DNA from: Sphingopyxis bauzanensis
GTDB lineage: Bacteria > Pseudomonadota > Alphaproteobacteria > Sphingomonadales > Sphingomonadaceae
NCBI RefSeq assembly: GCF_002205675.1
Contig: NZ_NISK01000003.1
Coordinates: 496,001-560,000, forward strand
DNA length: 64,000 bases
Direction of reading: 5' to 3'
The position numbers were made by a program, and so were the translations under genes. Position 1 is the stretch's first letter. Each line of letters starts with the position of its first letter. Of the stretch, positions 25,023 to 33,831 are shown one piece after another. Under the pieces are notes generated by a model. The model ran no database searches. It was not told the origin of the DNA and was given only the letters and a program-made list of their open reading frames with translations.

Positions 25023-27119
25023 ATGGATCGCGATCTGATGAGTTCCAATCCGGCGGAGGATATTGGCTACACCCGCGCAGACGTGGAAAGCCGCGTATTT
25101 CTGCGCGCGACGGGTCGGGCATCGCCCGCGCTCGTCGCGCCGACCAACCGCAAATTCGATGTCGATGCCTGGACCGCCGCGCTCGACGAGAATACGAACG
25201 CGCGCGACGCCGACCTAGTGATCGGCGCGCTGCTCATCGGCCCGCTCAAAAATCAACTCCAGCGCGATCTGATCACTGGCCTCTTCGGAACGATGTCCCG
25301 GCCGACGGTCATTCGCCTCGCCGTAGCCGCGGCCAACCGCGCTGTTCTGCTGACTCAGCGCGCGCTTCGAAAGGCCAATACTAGAGACGCCGCAGACAAT
25401 GAAGTCGGCGATTTCATGGCGCTGTCGCAAACCAAGTTCAAACCGTCGGCAACCGCGCCCGCGCTCTCGTTCGACGACGCGAACACAGCGATCATCGACA
25501 CCTTGCCGCATTGGTTCGCGCAAGCAAACGGCCAATCTGCGGATCGGTCGCCGGGGTTTACCGACTATCGCCGCGTGGCCGCCAAGGCTGAAGCGGCCTT
25601 GAGCTATGAGCGCCTTTTTCGGGATATTTGGCAGGAGATCCTTTGGGAACCCTGGCAGCTGCGGCGGCGCGGGGCGAAAAATGAACTCGGTCTGGTACCC
25701 AAAAACGCATCGTTACAAGCGAAATGGCGGGCTTGGGATTGGCGGGACCAGATGCTGCTCATGCAAGGGCCGACGCTCGATCAGCATTTTCGCGCGACTG
25801 TCGGAACCACCGAAGCCGCCCCGTTCGAAAAAACGATCGTGAAGGCGCGCCGGTCGGGCAACAAGACCCTTATTCAGACCGGGCCGCTGACTGATCGTGC
25901 GCGTGTGGATGCTCTGACTCGGGGAGAATTACTGGACAATAGCTATCTTGCGCCCTTCCTCAACGAGGCTTTTCCCGGATCGGGGCTTACGGTTCGCCTG
26001 CTCGAGCAGGCGATCGTGATTCTGCTGGAGGCATGCAGACTTCTTCTGCTCGATGAAAAAAAGGTCGAGCTTGATCGGTACCACGATGTAGCGCGCTTTG
26101 CTTGTGCGCTCGACCGCAGCGCACTTGTCGAGACGCTCGCCGAGTGTCTCTCGATTGCCGCAGATTTGGCGAGCGAATTGGTAACCCGTCTCACCTCCGA
26201 TCCCGCCGAACTAGGACCTTTGTTCGACAAGGGAGTCTGGCATAGACCATTGGTCTTTGCCGACAACGATGACCTGCTGCTCGTTGCTGGCGCAATTCTT
26301 CACGGATCCCCTCTCCGACGCGCATCGCTATGGCTTAAGGATGCGGGCCTTGGCGATCGTCTGTCTACAACGACCCAAGGCCTGCAATTTGAAGCAGATG
26401 TTCGTGCGAGCGTCGCTGCCGACCTTCATGCAAACCCGATTTTCAGGGGACTGGAACGCAAGGTGACCCGTCTCGATCGGACGGGAGATGCCGGCGAAGA
26501 AGTCGACATGATCATCCGCGTCGGAAACGATGTCATCCTTTGTGAGATCAAAAGTTTCCTTTGTCCCTCCGAGGCGCTCGACCGTCATAATTATCTCGAC
26601 AAGCTTCGTGGAGCCTGCGCCCAGGCATCGCGCAAGGTGGCCTGGTTCCGCTCGGACGGCGCGGCGCAGGTTGCGGCCCTTGGCGCTGATCTTTCCGACG
26701 ACATCGCCGTCCATCCGTTGGTGGTGGTGAACCAGAGCGCGGGGACCAGCCTCCAGTATGACGGGGTACCGGTCATAGACTCCAATTATCTGTCATTGTT
26801 GCTTGGCGACGGGTCGTTCGTTCGCGGAAGCATATTAAGGCGAGGCGATCCCGAGCCGCGGTTGATCAGGGAGCCCTTATATGCGGACGCCGCCGCCTTT
26901 TCCGAAGCACTGCCTATTCTGCTCCGCGAAAATCCAACCATGAAGCGGTTGGAGGCGGCAATCCAATGGGGATATCAATCCATTAAAGTGCCCGGCTTCA
27001 TTCTCCACCTGGCCGTGCCCAATATGGACGTAGAGACATTTAAGAGCAGAGGCATCGACGGAGTTGATCTCGAAAAACCCGGAGCTCGGTCCGTTGTCCC
27101 GGCTAAACGAAGACTGTGA
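25023..27119 (+). CDS. Large protein with C-terminal PD-(D/E)XK-type nuclease motif
   Basis: A 698-residue protein with a mostly helical N-terminal two-thirds that I do not recognise. Around residues 452-515 there is a restriction-endonuclease-like signature: QFEADV (Glu456 on a helix), EEVDMII (Asp495) and ILCEIKSF (Glu508-x-Lys510). This E-D-ExK layout resembles NERD/Mrr-like nucleases. Two ATG codons are possible (25023 and 25038); neither has a clear ribosome binding site. It is divergent from the GHKL-nuclease gene, and the pair may share a control region. Role in DNA defence is inferred from motif and neighbours. Confidence 0.65.
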   Translation: MDRDLMSSNPAEDIGYTRADVESRVFLRATGRASPALVAPTNRKFDVDAWTAALDENTNARDADLVIGALLIGPLKNQLQRDLITGLFGTMSRPTVIRLAVAAANRAVLLTQRALRKANTRDAADNEVGDFMALSQTKFKPSATAPALSFDDANTAIIDTLPHWFAQANGQSADRSPGFTDYRRVAAKAEAALSYERLFRDIWQEILWEPWQLRRRGAKNELGLVPKNASLQAKWRAWDWRDQMLLMQGPTLDQHFRATVGTTEAAPFEKTIVKARRSGNKTLIQTGPLTDRARVDALTRGELLDNSYLAPFLNEAFPGSGLTVRLLEQAIVILLEACRLLLLDEKKVELDRYHDVARFACALDRSALVETLAECLSIAADLASELVTRLTSDPAELGPLFDKGVWHRPLVFADNDDLLLVAGAILHGSPLRRASLWLKDAGLGDRLSTTTQGLQFEADVRASVAADLHANPIFRGLERKVTRLDRTGDAGEEVDMIIRVGNDVILCEIKSFLCPSEALDRHNYLDKLRGACAQASRKVAWFRSDGAAQVAALGADLSDDIAVHPLVVVNQSAGTSLQYDGVPVIDSNYLSLLLGDGSFVRGSILRRGDPEPRLIREPLYADAAAFSEALPILLRENPTMKRLEAAIQWGYQSIKVPGFILHLAVPNMDVETFKSRGIDGVDLEKPGARSVVPAKRRL

Positions 27120-27277
27120 AGCCGAGTTGCTTTTTGCATCGAAACCGCTTCGTCCGCAGCCAAACGCCTAAAGCAGATGTCGGATGCCCGGCGGTCTCGT
27201 GCCTCAGCCTAAACGGTTGCCCACAGAACAAAAGGCAGGCAAACTTATGAATATATTGGTGCTGCGGGGGGAATCAC

Positions 27278-27448
27278 ATGGTATTCGATCTTTGGAACTT
27301 TGTTAGTGGGCTGATTGCTGGCGCGATAGGCGGATCACTGCTCACCTTCCACCTTACGAAAAATGTGCGCGCAGATCGTCACGGCACTGCGATCGATCAA
27401 TCGGGTGCACATGCGGGTGGAGACATAGTGGGCCGTGACAAGCGCTAG
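27278..27448 (+). CDS. 56-residue membrane peptide with GGDIVGRD motif, first gene of ABC-3C operon
   Basis: MVFDLWNFVSGLIAGAIGGS starts a membrane helix (about 4-24), followed by a short polar part and the tail DQSGAHAGGDIVGRDKR. The tail closely resembles the N-terminus of the next protein (QQGAVAGGNIAGRDYY). ATG at 27278 follows GGGGGGAA. The gene ends 26 nt before the next one. Such GGDIxGRD tags recur in conflict-system proteins, so it may be an accessory or membrane-targeted effector of the ABC-3C system. It is too short for most gene finders. Confidence 0.65.
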   Translation: MVFDLWNFVSGLIAGAIGGSLLTFHLTKNVRADRHGTAIDQSGAHAGGDIVGRDKR

Positions 27449-27474
27449 CTAGTCGACGGCACGAAGACATTCTC

Positions 27475-28056
27475 ATGGAAATTCCGAAGCAAAACAGCAC
27501 GATTGCGAACCAACAAGGTGCTGTAGCAGGCGGCAACATTGCCGGCAGAGACTACTACAACCAGGAGCCCAAGAGGGGTCTGGTCGAGAAGCTGCTTATC
27601 AAGCTGAAGGAGCAGTATGACTGCAGCGAGCATACCCAAACGACGATGGACGAACTCGCGCGATATCACACGCGCCGCGCAACCGACGGAATCGACGGCC
27701 TCGAAGCCAAACTCGCAGCGAGCGGCCGATCTGGCTACTACGACGAGGCGATAGAGAAGAAGGAGATGTTCGCAAAGCTTCTGGAACGGTGGTCACTCTA
27801 TTCTTCAGCGCAGCAGATTTTTGTTCATATCCTGGCAAGAGCAGAAAACGAGTTCACTCATGTTGTATATGGTCAGATCCCGACGAAAAGCCCGGAAGAG
27901 ATAAATGCACTCGTCATGGACCGCATCGTGAATCCAATTGTGGAAGAGTGCGGTGGTGACCTGATGTCGGTGAACCATAATCTTGTTCAGGGAATGGTTT
28001 ACTGGCTGGCGGAGCAGTGCTTTATTAAATGGCACACGAACGTGGTTGCGGCATGA
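27475..28056 (+). CDS. ABC-three-component system protein, C-terminal-domain component
   Basis: A 193-residue protein. The N-terminal tag QQGAVAGGNIAGRDYYNQEPKR is followed by LLIKLKEQYDCSEHTQTTMDELARY and then the strongly conserved-looking DGIDGLEAKL, EKKEMFAKLLERWSLYSSAQQIFVHILARAE and GMVYWLAEQCFIKWH. These are features that I associate with the shared C-terminal domain of ABC-3C effector proteins. Here the domain stands almost alone, without a fused enzyme. It overlaps the middle-component gene in ATGA. In the published proposal such systems couple an ABC ATPase sensor to an effector for anti-invader defence. Confidence 0.7.
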   Translation: MEIPKQNSTIANQQGAVAGGNIAGRDYYNQEPKRGLVEKLLIKLKEQYDCSEHTQTTMDELARYHTRRATDGIDGLEAKLAASGRSGYYDEAIEKKEMFAKLLERWSLYSSAQQIFVHILARAENEFTHVVYGQIPTKSPEEINALVMDRIVNPIVEECGGDLMSVNHNLVQGMVYWLAEQCFIKWHTNVVAA

Positions 28057-28574
28057 CCCAACTCACTTATAATGAAGCATTCGATGCGTATCATGCCGTT
28101 TTCAGGTTTTTGCGGCTTCACCTCGCCTGTGATATGGGAACGAAGTTGCCATTCGACACTTTGCGCATTCTTGACTTCTATCTACTCTTTCCCTTCCGAT
28201 TACAGGCCATGAAGTTTTTCGCGGACGATATGGGCTGGAGAAAGATCAGCAAGAGATATGAAGATTGCGCACCCTATGGTGAGATGCCCGAGGACAGCAC
28301 CGTGTTTGCGCGAATGGAACCCTTCCAGCGGGCCGCGGCAGCAAGCCTCGTCCATAGTGGGTATCTGTCGGCGGAGGCATGGGATGCTAGCGAGGTACAG
28401 TTCACGCTGGAGATGTTACCGCCGGGGTTTGCTGAGCGCTGTTCTGTGGTGAACACCCAAATGACGGATATCATCGAAATCCTGTGTCAGATCAAATCTC
28501 GCTATCCTCTCGGGGGGCGCGACGGCTTGAAAGATCGAACCGGCCTTTTGGAATACCGCTATGATTCGGTATGA
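28053..28574 (+). CDS. ABC-three-component system middle component
   Basis: A 173-residue protein starting MTQLTYNEAFDAYHAVFRFLRL. The YNxAFDxYHxxFRxLRL opening and RILDFYLLFPFRLQ at about 43-56 are the marks of one class of ABC-3C middle components (class 5 as I recall it). These small proteins are thought to link the ATPase and the effector. The start is taken at the ATGA overlap; an upstream extension MAHERGCG lies inside the previous gene. It overlaps the ATPase gene by 14 nt, so the three are likely made in fixed ratio. Confidence 0.7.
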   Translation: MTQLTYNEAFDAYHAVFRFLRLHLACDMGTKLPFDTLRILDFYLLFPFRLQAMKFFADDMGWRKISKRYEDCAPYGEMPEDSTVFARMEPFQRAAAASLVHSGYLSAEAWDASEVQFTLEMLPPGFAERCSVVNTQMTDIIEILCQIKSRYPLGGRDGLKDRTGLLEYRYDSV

Positions 28575-30504
28575 TCCCTGCCTCATCATCAAGCGTCTCG
28601 TCGTAAAACGTGGAACTGCGATACTCTACGACGAAGCTTTCCATCATGGTGTGAACGTGATCCGGGGTGACAACTCCTCGGGAAAGTCCACCATCATGAA
28701 CTTCCTGTTCTTCGGCCTCGGCGGCGACCTTGATCGCTCGTCTTGGAGCGAGCACGCGCTCTTATGCGACCACGTCTGGCTCGAAGCTGAATTTAACGGC
28801 AATCCTGCAGTGCTGAGGCGACAGATAGACGTGTCGTCGCAATCTGCCATGGAGATATTCGGAGGGCGCTATGCCGCATCCCTCTCAGCGCCCATTGAGG
28901 CGTGGAAGCGATATCCCTACGCCCGCTCCAAGAACCAGGAGAGTTTTTCACAGGCGATCTTCCGGCTCCTCGACATGCCCGACGTGGCTGTTGAAGGTAC
29001 GTCCAGCATCACGATTCATCAGATCCTCCGGCTTTTGTACGCTGATCAACTGTCGCCTACCGAAAGTCTTTTCAGGTTTGAGGGTTTTGACCCGGAAAAC
29101 CTGCGGGAAGCCGTAGGGAATCTGTTGTGCGGTGCGTTCGATACGGAAATTTATGAGCTACAGCAAACGAAGCGGCTGAAGGAGCGTGAGCATACAGAGG
29201 CGTCCGCAGAACTCCGAAGCATCTTTCGCGTAATCGGCGGCGGCGACGAAAGCATGACGCTAGATTGGATTGAGCAGCGTCGAAAGACATTGTTCAAAGA
29301 ACGAGAAGACCGTTCAGCACAGCTTTCGGTTGCTGAAGAGGCATTTTACTCGGCGCAGTCGTCGGAAAAAATTACGCTGCAGGCGCAGAACGAACTCTAC
29401 AAGCAGGTTCAAAAATTACAGGTGAATCTCAGAGAGAAGCAAGCCGAAGTGGATTCCGTAGAGTTTGAGCTCTCGGATTCGGCCTCCTTCATAAAGACGC
29501 TTAATTCTCGGCTGGAAGCATTGCGTGATGCCGAATTGGCGGCGGAGGTCGTGGGAACTGTCCGGTTTGGAACTTGTCCGGCGTGTTATGTGGAAGTTCT
29601 TGACGAAGACCACGCTGTTGCGGCCTGCCATCTTTGCAAGACGCCGCTCGACACCGAACGTGCGCGCGATCGGATTGTAGGGATCGTCAACGAGCTTTCG
29701 ATACAAGTCCGACAGTCTGAGCGACTTCAAGAGATTAGGGCTGGTCGGCTCAAATCCTTGCAAGCCCAGCTGGCCGAGCAGCAAGCGATCTGGCGGATGA
29801 AAGCCAAGGAACTCGCGGACCTCAGCTCAGTGCCGACATCAAAGGTGCGCGAGGAAATTCGGGATCTGCAGCGCCGTCTTGGCTATATCGACAAGTCGAT
29901 CGAGGACGTTGAAGCGCAGGTTAGGCTGGCCAACAAGATCGGCGACCTATCAGCCAAAAAGGCCCAGTTGGATCAGGATATCCAGTCGCTCGGCACCCGC
30001 ATCAGCTCACTCCAGTTGAGCCAAACCGATCGCTTACGAACCGCTAAAGCGCGCATCGAGAAGAACATAATCAAGATTCTGCGTGGCGACTTGAAGCGTC
30101 AGGATTCTTTCGAGAATCCAGAGCACGTTCGATTTTCGTTCGCCAAGAACTCAATTACGGTTGATGACCATACATATTTTTCGGCCAGCTCGCGGGTCGT
30201 TTTGAAGGCCGCATTTTTGGTGGGCTTTCTCGAGGCTGCGCTTCAGGATCAGAAGTTCCGTCACCCACGCTTCCTCATGATCGATATTACCGAAGACAAA
30301 GGTATCGAGCAGGCCAGAAGTCATAACTTCCAGAAACAAGTGATCGAGATTTCAGATCAAGCGCAGGTCGAGCACCAAGTGATACTTGCGACAGCAATGC
30401 CGTGGTCAGGAATTCGGCCAGAGCTGTTCGTCGGTAAACATTCGACCCTGCAGCAAGGCACGCTTGGCTTTCTTACGCCCAAGGTCGATGGCGCCAATCC
30501 GTAG
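28561..30504 (+). CDS. Rad50/SMC-like ABC ATPase of the ABC-three-component system
   Basis: A 647-residue ABC ATPase of the SMC type: Walker A GDNSSGKS at 36-43, two coiled-coil arms (about 195-330 and 365-500), a zinc-hook-like pair CPAC (339-342) and CHLC (356-359) at the turn, a signature-like SASSRVVLKAAFL near 540 and Walker B FLMIDITEDKG near 575. The four cysteines fit a Rad50-type hook, two per strand, here within one chain. It is expected to dimerise and sense foreign DNA or replication. It is co-translated with the middle component. Confidence 0.85.
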   Translation: MIRYDPCLIIKRLVVKRGTAILYDEAFHHGVNVIRGDNSSGKSTIMNFLFFGLGGDLDRSSWSEHALLCDHVWLEAEFNGNPAVLRRQIDVSSQSAMEIFGGRYAASLSAPIEAWKRYPYARSKNQESFSQAIFRLLDMPDVAVEGTSSITIHQILRLLYADQLSPTESLFRFEGFDPENLREAVGNLLCGAFDTEIYELQQTKRLKEREHTEASAELRSIFRVIGGGDESMTLDWIEQRRKTLFKEREDRSAQLSVAEEAFYSAQSSEKITLQAQNELYKQVQKLQVNLREKQAEVDSVEFELSDSASFIKTLNSRLEALRDAELAAEVVGTVRFGTCPACYVEVLDEDHAVAACHLCKTPLDTERARDRIVGIVNELSIQVRQSERLQEIRAGRLKSLQAQLAEQQAIWRMKAKELADLSSVPTSKVREEIRDLQRRLGYIDKSIEDVEAQVRLANKIGDLSAKKAQLDQDIQSLGTRISSLQLSQTDRLRTAKARIEKNIIKILRGDLKRQDSFENPEHVRFSFAKNSITVDDHTYFSASSRVVLKAAFLVGFLEAALQDQKFRHPRFLMIDITEDKGIEQARSHNFQKQVIEISDQAQVEHQVILATAMPWSGIRPELFVGKHSTLQQGTLGFLTPKVDGANP

Positions 30505-30565
30505 TAGATGGCAATCTTGCAAGGCGCGTCGACGTTCAAACTTGCTCGCTAAGGGGATATTTGAG

Positions 30566-31195
30566 TTGGATCGCGATTCACCCTCCCACCCAAGATCCGA
30601 AATAATAGCACCAGGCAAAACTCAGGATGATTGGAAGAGATTTGCGGAGCGCCTTACTCCCGGTGGGGAGGCTCACCTTTGGGCGGAAGCATTTGACAGC
30701 TTTCTTCTAGGTCGGCTCCGAAGCCGCTACCTAAAGCCTATCAGGATAATTCGCGAGACGGGAGGTATGGAGGGTGAAGGCTTTACCATCGTATCGATCC
30801 AATGCGCGCTGATTGAGTTTCTCGCAGCCATACGTGCGGGCAAGAATTATCGGCACAGAAATCCGCAGGGCCCCTACGAATACAGCGCAAGCCGCGACCT
30901 TTTCGTCAAATTCCTCTTCCAAACTGCGCCGTTCAGTAACTTTTTTTCAGAGGCAGACGCGGGTGAATATTACAGCAACGTGCGTTGTGCTCTGCTGCAC
31001 GAAGCCAGAACAAAAGATGGGTGGATTATCTGGGTCAACGGGTCTGTCCCTGTCGATTGCCAAAAGAAGGTCATCTATCGCGATAAATTTCAATCTGTAA
31101 TCGAGAGCTATGTTGAAGATTATGGTTTAAATCTCACCAAGGAAGCTTCACTCCAAGAAGCATTTCTAAGAAAGTTCAATGATTTAGCTGCATAG
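30566..31195 (+). CDS. HEPN-like protein at the end of the ABC-3C operon
   Basis: A 209-residue protein from a TTG at 30566 (AAGGGG nine bases ahead), 61 nt behind the ATPase gene. The longer frame upstream overlaps the ATPase gene and lacks homology, so I reject it. It carries YYSNVRCALLHEARTKDGW with Arg140 and His145, an RxxxxH motif typical of HEPN RNases, inside a helical context. That suggests a toxic RNase effector released by the ATPase complex. The family is not recognised by name. Confidence 0.6.
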   Translation: MDRDSPSHPRSEIIAPGKTQDDWKRFAERLTPGGEAHLWAEAFDSFLLGRLRSRYLKPIRIIRETGGMEGEGFTIVSIQCALIEFLAAIRAGKNYRHRNPQGPYEYSASRDLFVKFLFQTAPFSNFFSEADAGEYYSNVRCALLHEARTKDGWIIWVNGSVPVDCQKKVIYRDKFQSVIESYVEDYGLNLTKEASLQEAFLRKFNDLAA

Positions 31196-31536
31196 TCAAC
31201 GACCTCTCTGGGGGGCAGTCGGCATGGTACGGGATCTACAGATGGTCTGCTATCTCAGGCTCGGACTTTAAAGCTGCCGGTCCGCTAGCGGCCAGTGATT
31301 GTCATTGCACGACGAGATCGCCGGCTCCGATCTTAGGCCATTTTGAGAATCATGCGCATGAACAATTCGGTACCATTGGCGGGCAGAGTCTACATAAAAT
31401 GGTTGGCGCTAAACGCCTGGGATGACAATTTGAGTGAGGAAGCGTTGCGTATCTCGCAATGCCGATACCTTCCTTGGCAATAACGGTGCCGAGCCACTTC
31501 CTCGTAAATCGAGCAGCGATTTGGAGGGCAATGGCG
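31196..31536. other. Intergenic region at the end of the accessory block
   Basis: 341 bp without a credible gene. I see no tRNA, attachment-site repeat or clear promoter. GGAGGG lies just ahead of the next start. This is a likely place for the right edge of the accessory island, but no boundary signature was found. Confidence 0.4.
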
Positions 31537-33831
31537 ATGAAATATATGGTTCCAATGATGGGGTTCGCGATTCTTGCCAGCGGCACGGCGCACGCGCAGA
31601 CGCAAGATAGTGAGGGGTTCGGTGATGAGATCATCGTGACAGGAACTCGCGCATCGGGGCGTGCAGCGCTTGAATCCTCGGCGCCAGTCGATGTTGTGAG
31701 CGGTGAAGCGATCGCCGATTCGGGCTTTCCCGACCTCGGCCGCGCGCTGAACTTTCTACAGCCATCCGTTAACTTCGCGCGGGCAGCGACCACTGCGACG
31801 GCGGCCAACACCAAGCCCGTAACGCTCCGCGGCCTGTCACCCGATCAGACGCTGGTGCTCGTCAACGGCAAGCGCCGCCACGCCAATGCGGTTTTGAACG
31901 TAAACAACAGCATTGGCCGCGGGTCGGCGGCGGTCGATCTCGACACCATCCCTGAAAGTGCGATCGAGCGGATCGAAATTTTGCGCGATGGCGCCGCAGC
32001 GCAATATGGATCCGACGCGATCGCTGGTGTCGTCAACATCATCCTGAAATCAAATGCACGGGGCGCAAGCGGTGAGCTATTTGCCAGCATCACCGAAGAG
32101 GGCGATGGCGAGACCGGTCTTGCCAGCGCCAGCGCGGGTTTTGGCATCGGTGACGGCGGGCACCTGATGATCAGCGCATCGGCGCGACACCAGCAAGCGA
32201 CCAACCGGGCGTTCGTCGATCAGCGTTTCGATAGGATTACCTACCGCATCGGGGATCCCGAGGCATCCGTAGCTAGCCTCGCGATTGATACTGCACTGCC
32301 ATTTGGCGAGACGCTCGAGCTTTACGGTTTCGGAACGCTGACCCGGAAGACGTCCAACAATGGCGCAGGCTTCCGAGTGCCCGGCTTTTCGCCCATCCAT
32401 CCGAACGGTTTCCTCCCCATCATCGAACCACGGATCTGGGATATTGGCGTCACAGCTGGCCTGCGCGGCGAATTTGGCGAATTAAAGGCCGATCTCAGCC
32501 AGGGGTTTGGGTCGAACAAAGCGGATTTCCGCGTCTTCGACACGGCCAATGTCTCGCTGGGGCCAGCCAGCCCGACCGCGTTCGATTCAGGCGGGGTCAC
32601 GTACCGCCAATATGTCACCGACCTTGTCCTGTCGTTGCCACTCGACAATGTCTTGGCTGGCGGCAATATTGCCGCGGGCGGGCAGTATCGTCGCGAAAGT
32701 TACCAAATCCGCAGCGGCGAACCCGACGCCTATATCGGGACGGGAGCTGACGGTTTCGCCGGCTTCAACCCCCGCAACCCGACCGATGAAAACCGCAAAG
32801 CCTGGGCGGCTTTCCTTGACGCCGAACTACGCCCCGTGAAGCCATTGCTAATCGGTGGAGCGGTCCGCTACGATCATTATGGCGACTTTGGCGGCAAGAC
32901 CACCTGGCGTGCCACTTCGCGGCTCGAGCTGATGGAAGGCGTCGCGGTACGCGCAACGGTCGGGACGGGATTCAAGGCGCCGTCGCTGCAACAGCAGTTT
33001 TTCAGTGCGGTTCAAGGCGCGCTTAGCGCAGGGCGGCTAGTAACGGTCGGGACGTTGCCGGTCGGCGATCCTGTCGCGCGCGCACTCGGCGCCAGCGATC
33101 TCAAGCCCGAACGGTCGCGGAACTTCACAGCGGGCCTTGTTGTTGGGCCGATCGAGGGCTTCTCTTTCACCGCCGACTATTTTCATATCCGGATCAAGGA
33201 TCGGATTGCCCTCAGCGAGCAATTGGGCGGTGCAGCCGTCGTGAACATTTTGACTGCGGCGGGGATTACCAATTTTCAGCAAGTGCGCTTCTTTACCAAC
33301 GCGATCGACACGACGACACGCGGCGTTGAACTGACCGCGCGGTGGCAAGGGGATCTGGGACCGGATACGCGGCTGTCCTTGGCTGCCGGATATGGCTGGT
33401 TCGACAGCAAGCTCAACGCCCTTCGCCCGAACCCTATTCTGCCGACCTTACCTCTGCTGAACACCAAATCGATCCTGTTCGTCACCGAGGCGCAGCCGAA
33501 ATCGAAATTCACTTTTCAGGGCAGCCTGACGCATGGCAATTTCGACGCCGGGATCAATGTGGCGGCTTTTGGCACCTATCGGTCGCAGCCGCTGAATTCG
33601 ATCCAGACATTTGGTGGGAAGGAGACGATCGACGTGTCGGCGGGCTACAAGATATTGCAAGGCGTGCGTCTGGGTTTCGGTGTGCAGAATCTGCTCGACG
33701 CCGACCCCGACACCATCGACGATCAGCAATCTTTCATTGCCGCAACCGGCGGTAGCTTTCCCACGGGCGAGGAAACCCCGATCGGCTTGAACGGCCGGAC
33801 TTGGTATGCCCGACTAACAGCACGCTTCTGA
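31537..33831 (+). CDS. TonB-dependent outer-membrane receptor, coupled to phoD
   Basis: A 764-residue receptor with signal peptide MKYMVPMMGFAILASGTAHA, a TonB-box-like DEIIVTGTR, a plug domain (about 45-170, with TLRGLSPDQTLVLVNGKRRH and ERIEILRDGAAAQYGSDAIAGVVNIILK) and a beta-barrel ending in TWYARLTARF with the terminal aromatic. It brings a substrate across the outer membrane using TonB energy. The second ATG (31537) is chosen because GGAGGG then has proper spacing. The stop overlaps the phoD start (TGATG), so the substrate is probably a phosphate ester or phosphate complex. No obvious Pho box was found upstream. Confidence 0.9.
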   Translation: MKYMVPMMGFAILASGTAHAQTQDSEGFGDEIIVTGTRASGRAALESSAPVDVVSGEAIADSGFPDLGRALNFLQPSVNFARAATTATAANTKPVTLRGLSPDQTLVLVNGKRRHANAVLNVNNSIGRGSAAVDLDTIPESAIERIEILRDGAAAQYGSDAIAGVVNIILKSNARGASGELFASITEEGDGETGLASASAGFGIGDGGHLMISASARHQQATNRAFVDQRFDRITYRIGDPEASVASLAIDTALPFGETLELYGFGTLTRKTSNNGAGFRVPGFSPIHPNGFLPIIEPRIWDIGVTAGLRGEFGELKADLSQGFGSNKADFRVFDTANVSLGPASPTAFDSGGVTYRQYVTDLVLSLPLDNVLAGGNIAAGGQYRRESYQIRSGEPDAYIGTGADGFAGFNPRNPTDENRKAWAAFLDAELRPVKPLLIGGAVRYDHYGDFGGKTTWRATSRLELMEGVAVRATVGTGFKAPSLQQQFFSAVQGALSAGRLVTVGTLPVGDPVARALGASDLKPERSRNFTAGLVVGPIEGFSFTADYFHIRIKDRIALSEQLGGAAVVNILTAAGITNFQQVRFFTNAIDTTTRGVELTARWQGDLGPDTRLSLAAGYGWFDSKLNALRPNPILPTLPLLNTKSILFVTEAQPKSKFTFQGSLTHGNFDAGINVAAFGTYRSQPLNSIQTFGGKETIDVSAGYKILQGVRLGFGVQNLLDADPDTIDDQQSFIAATGGSFPTGEETPIGLNGRTWYARLTARF

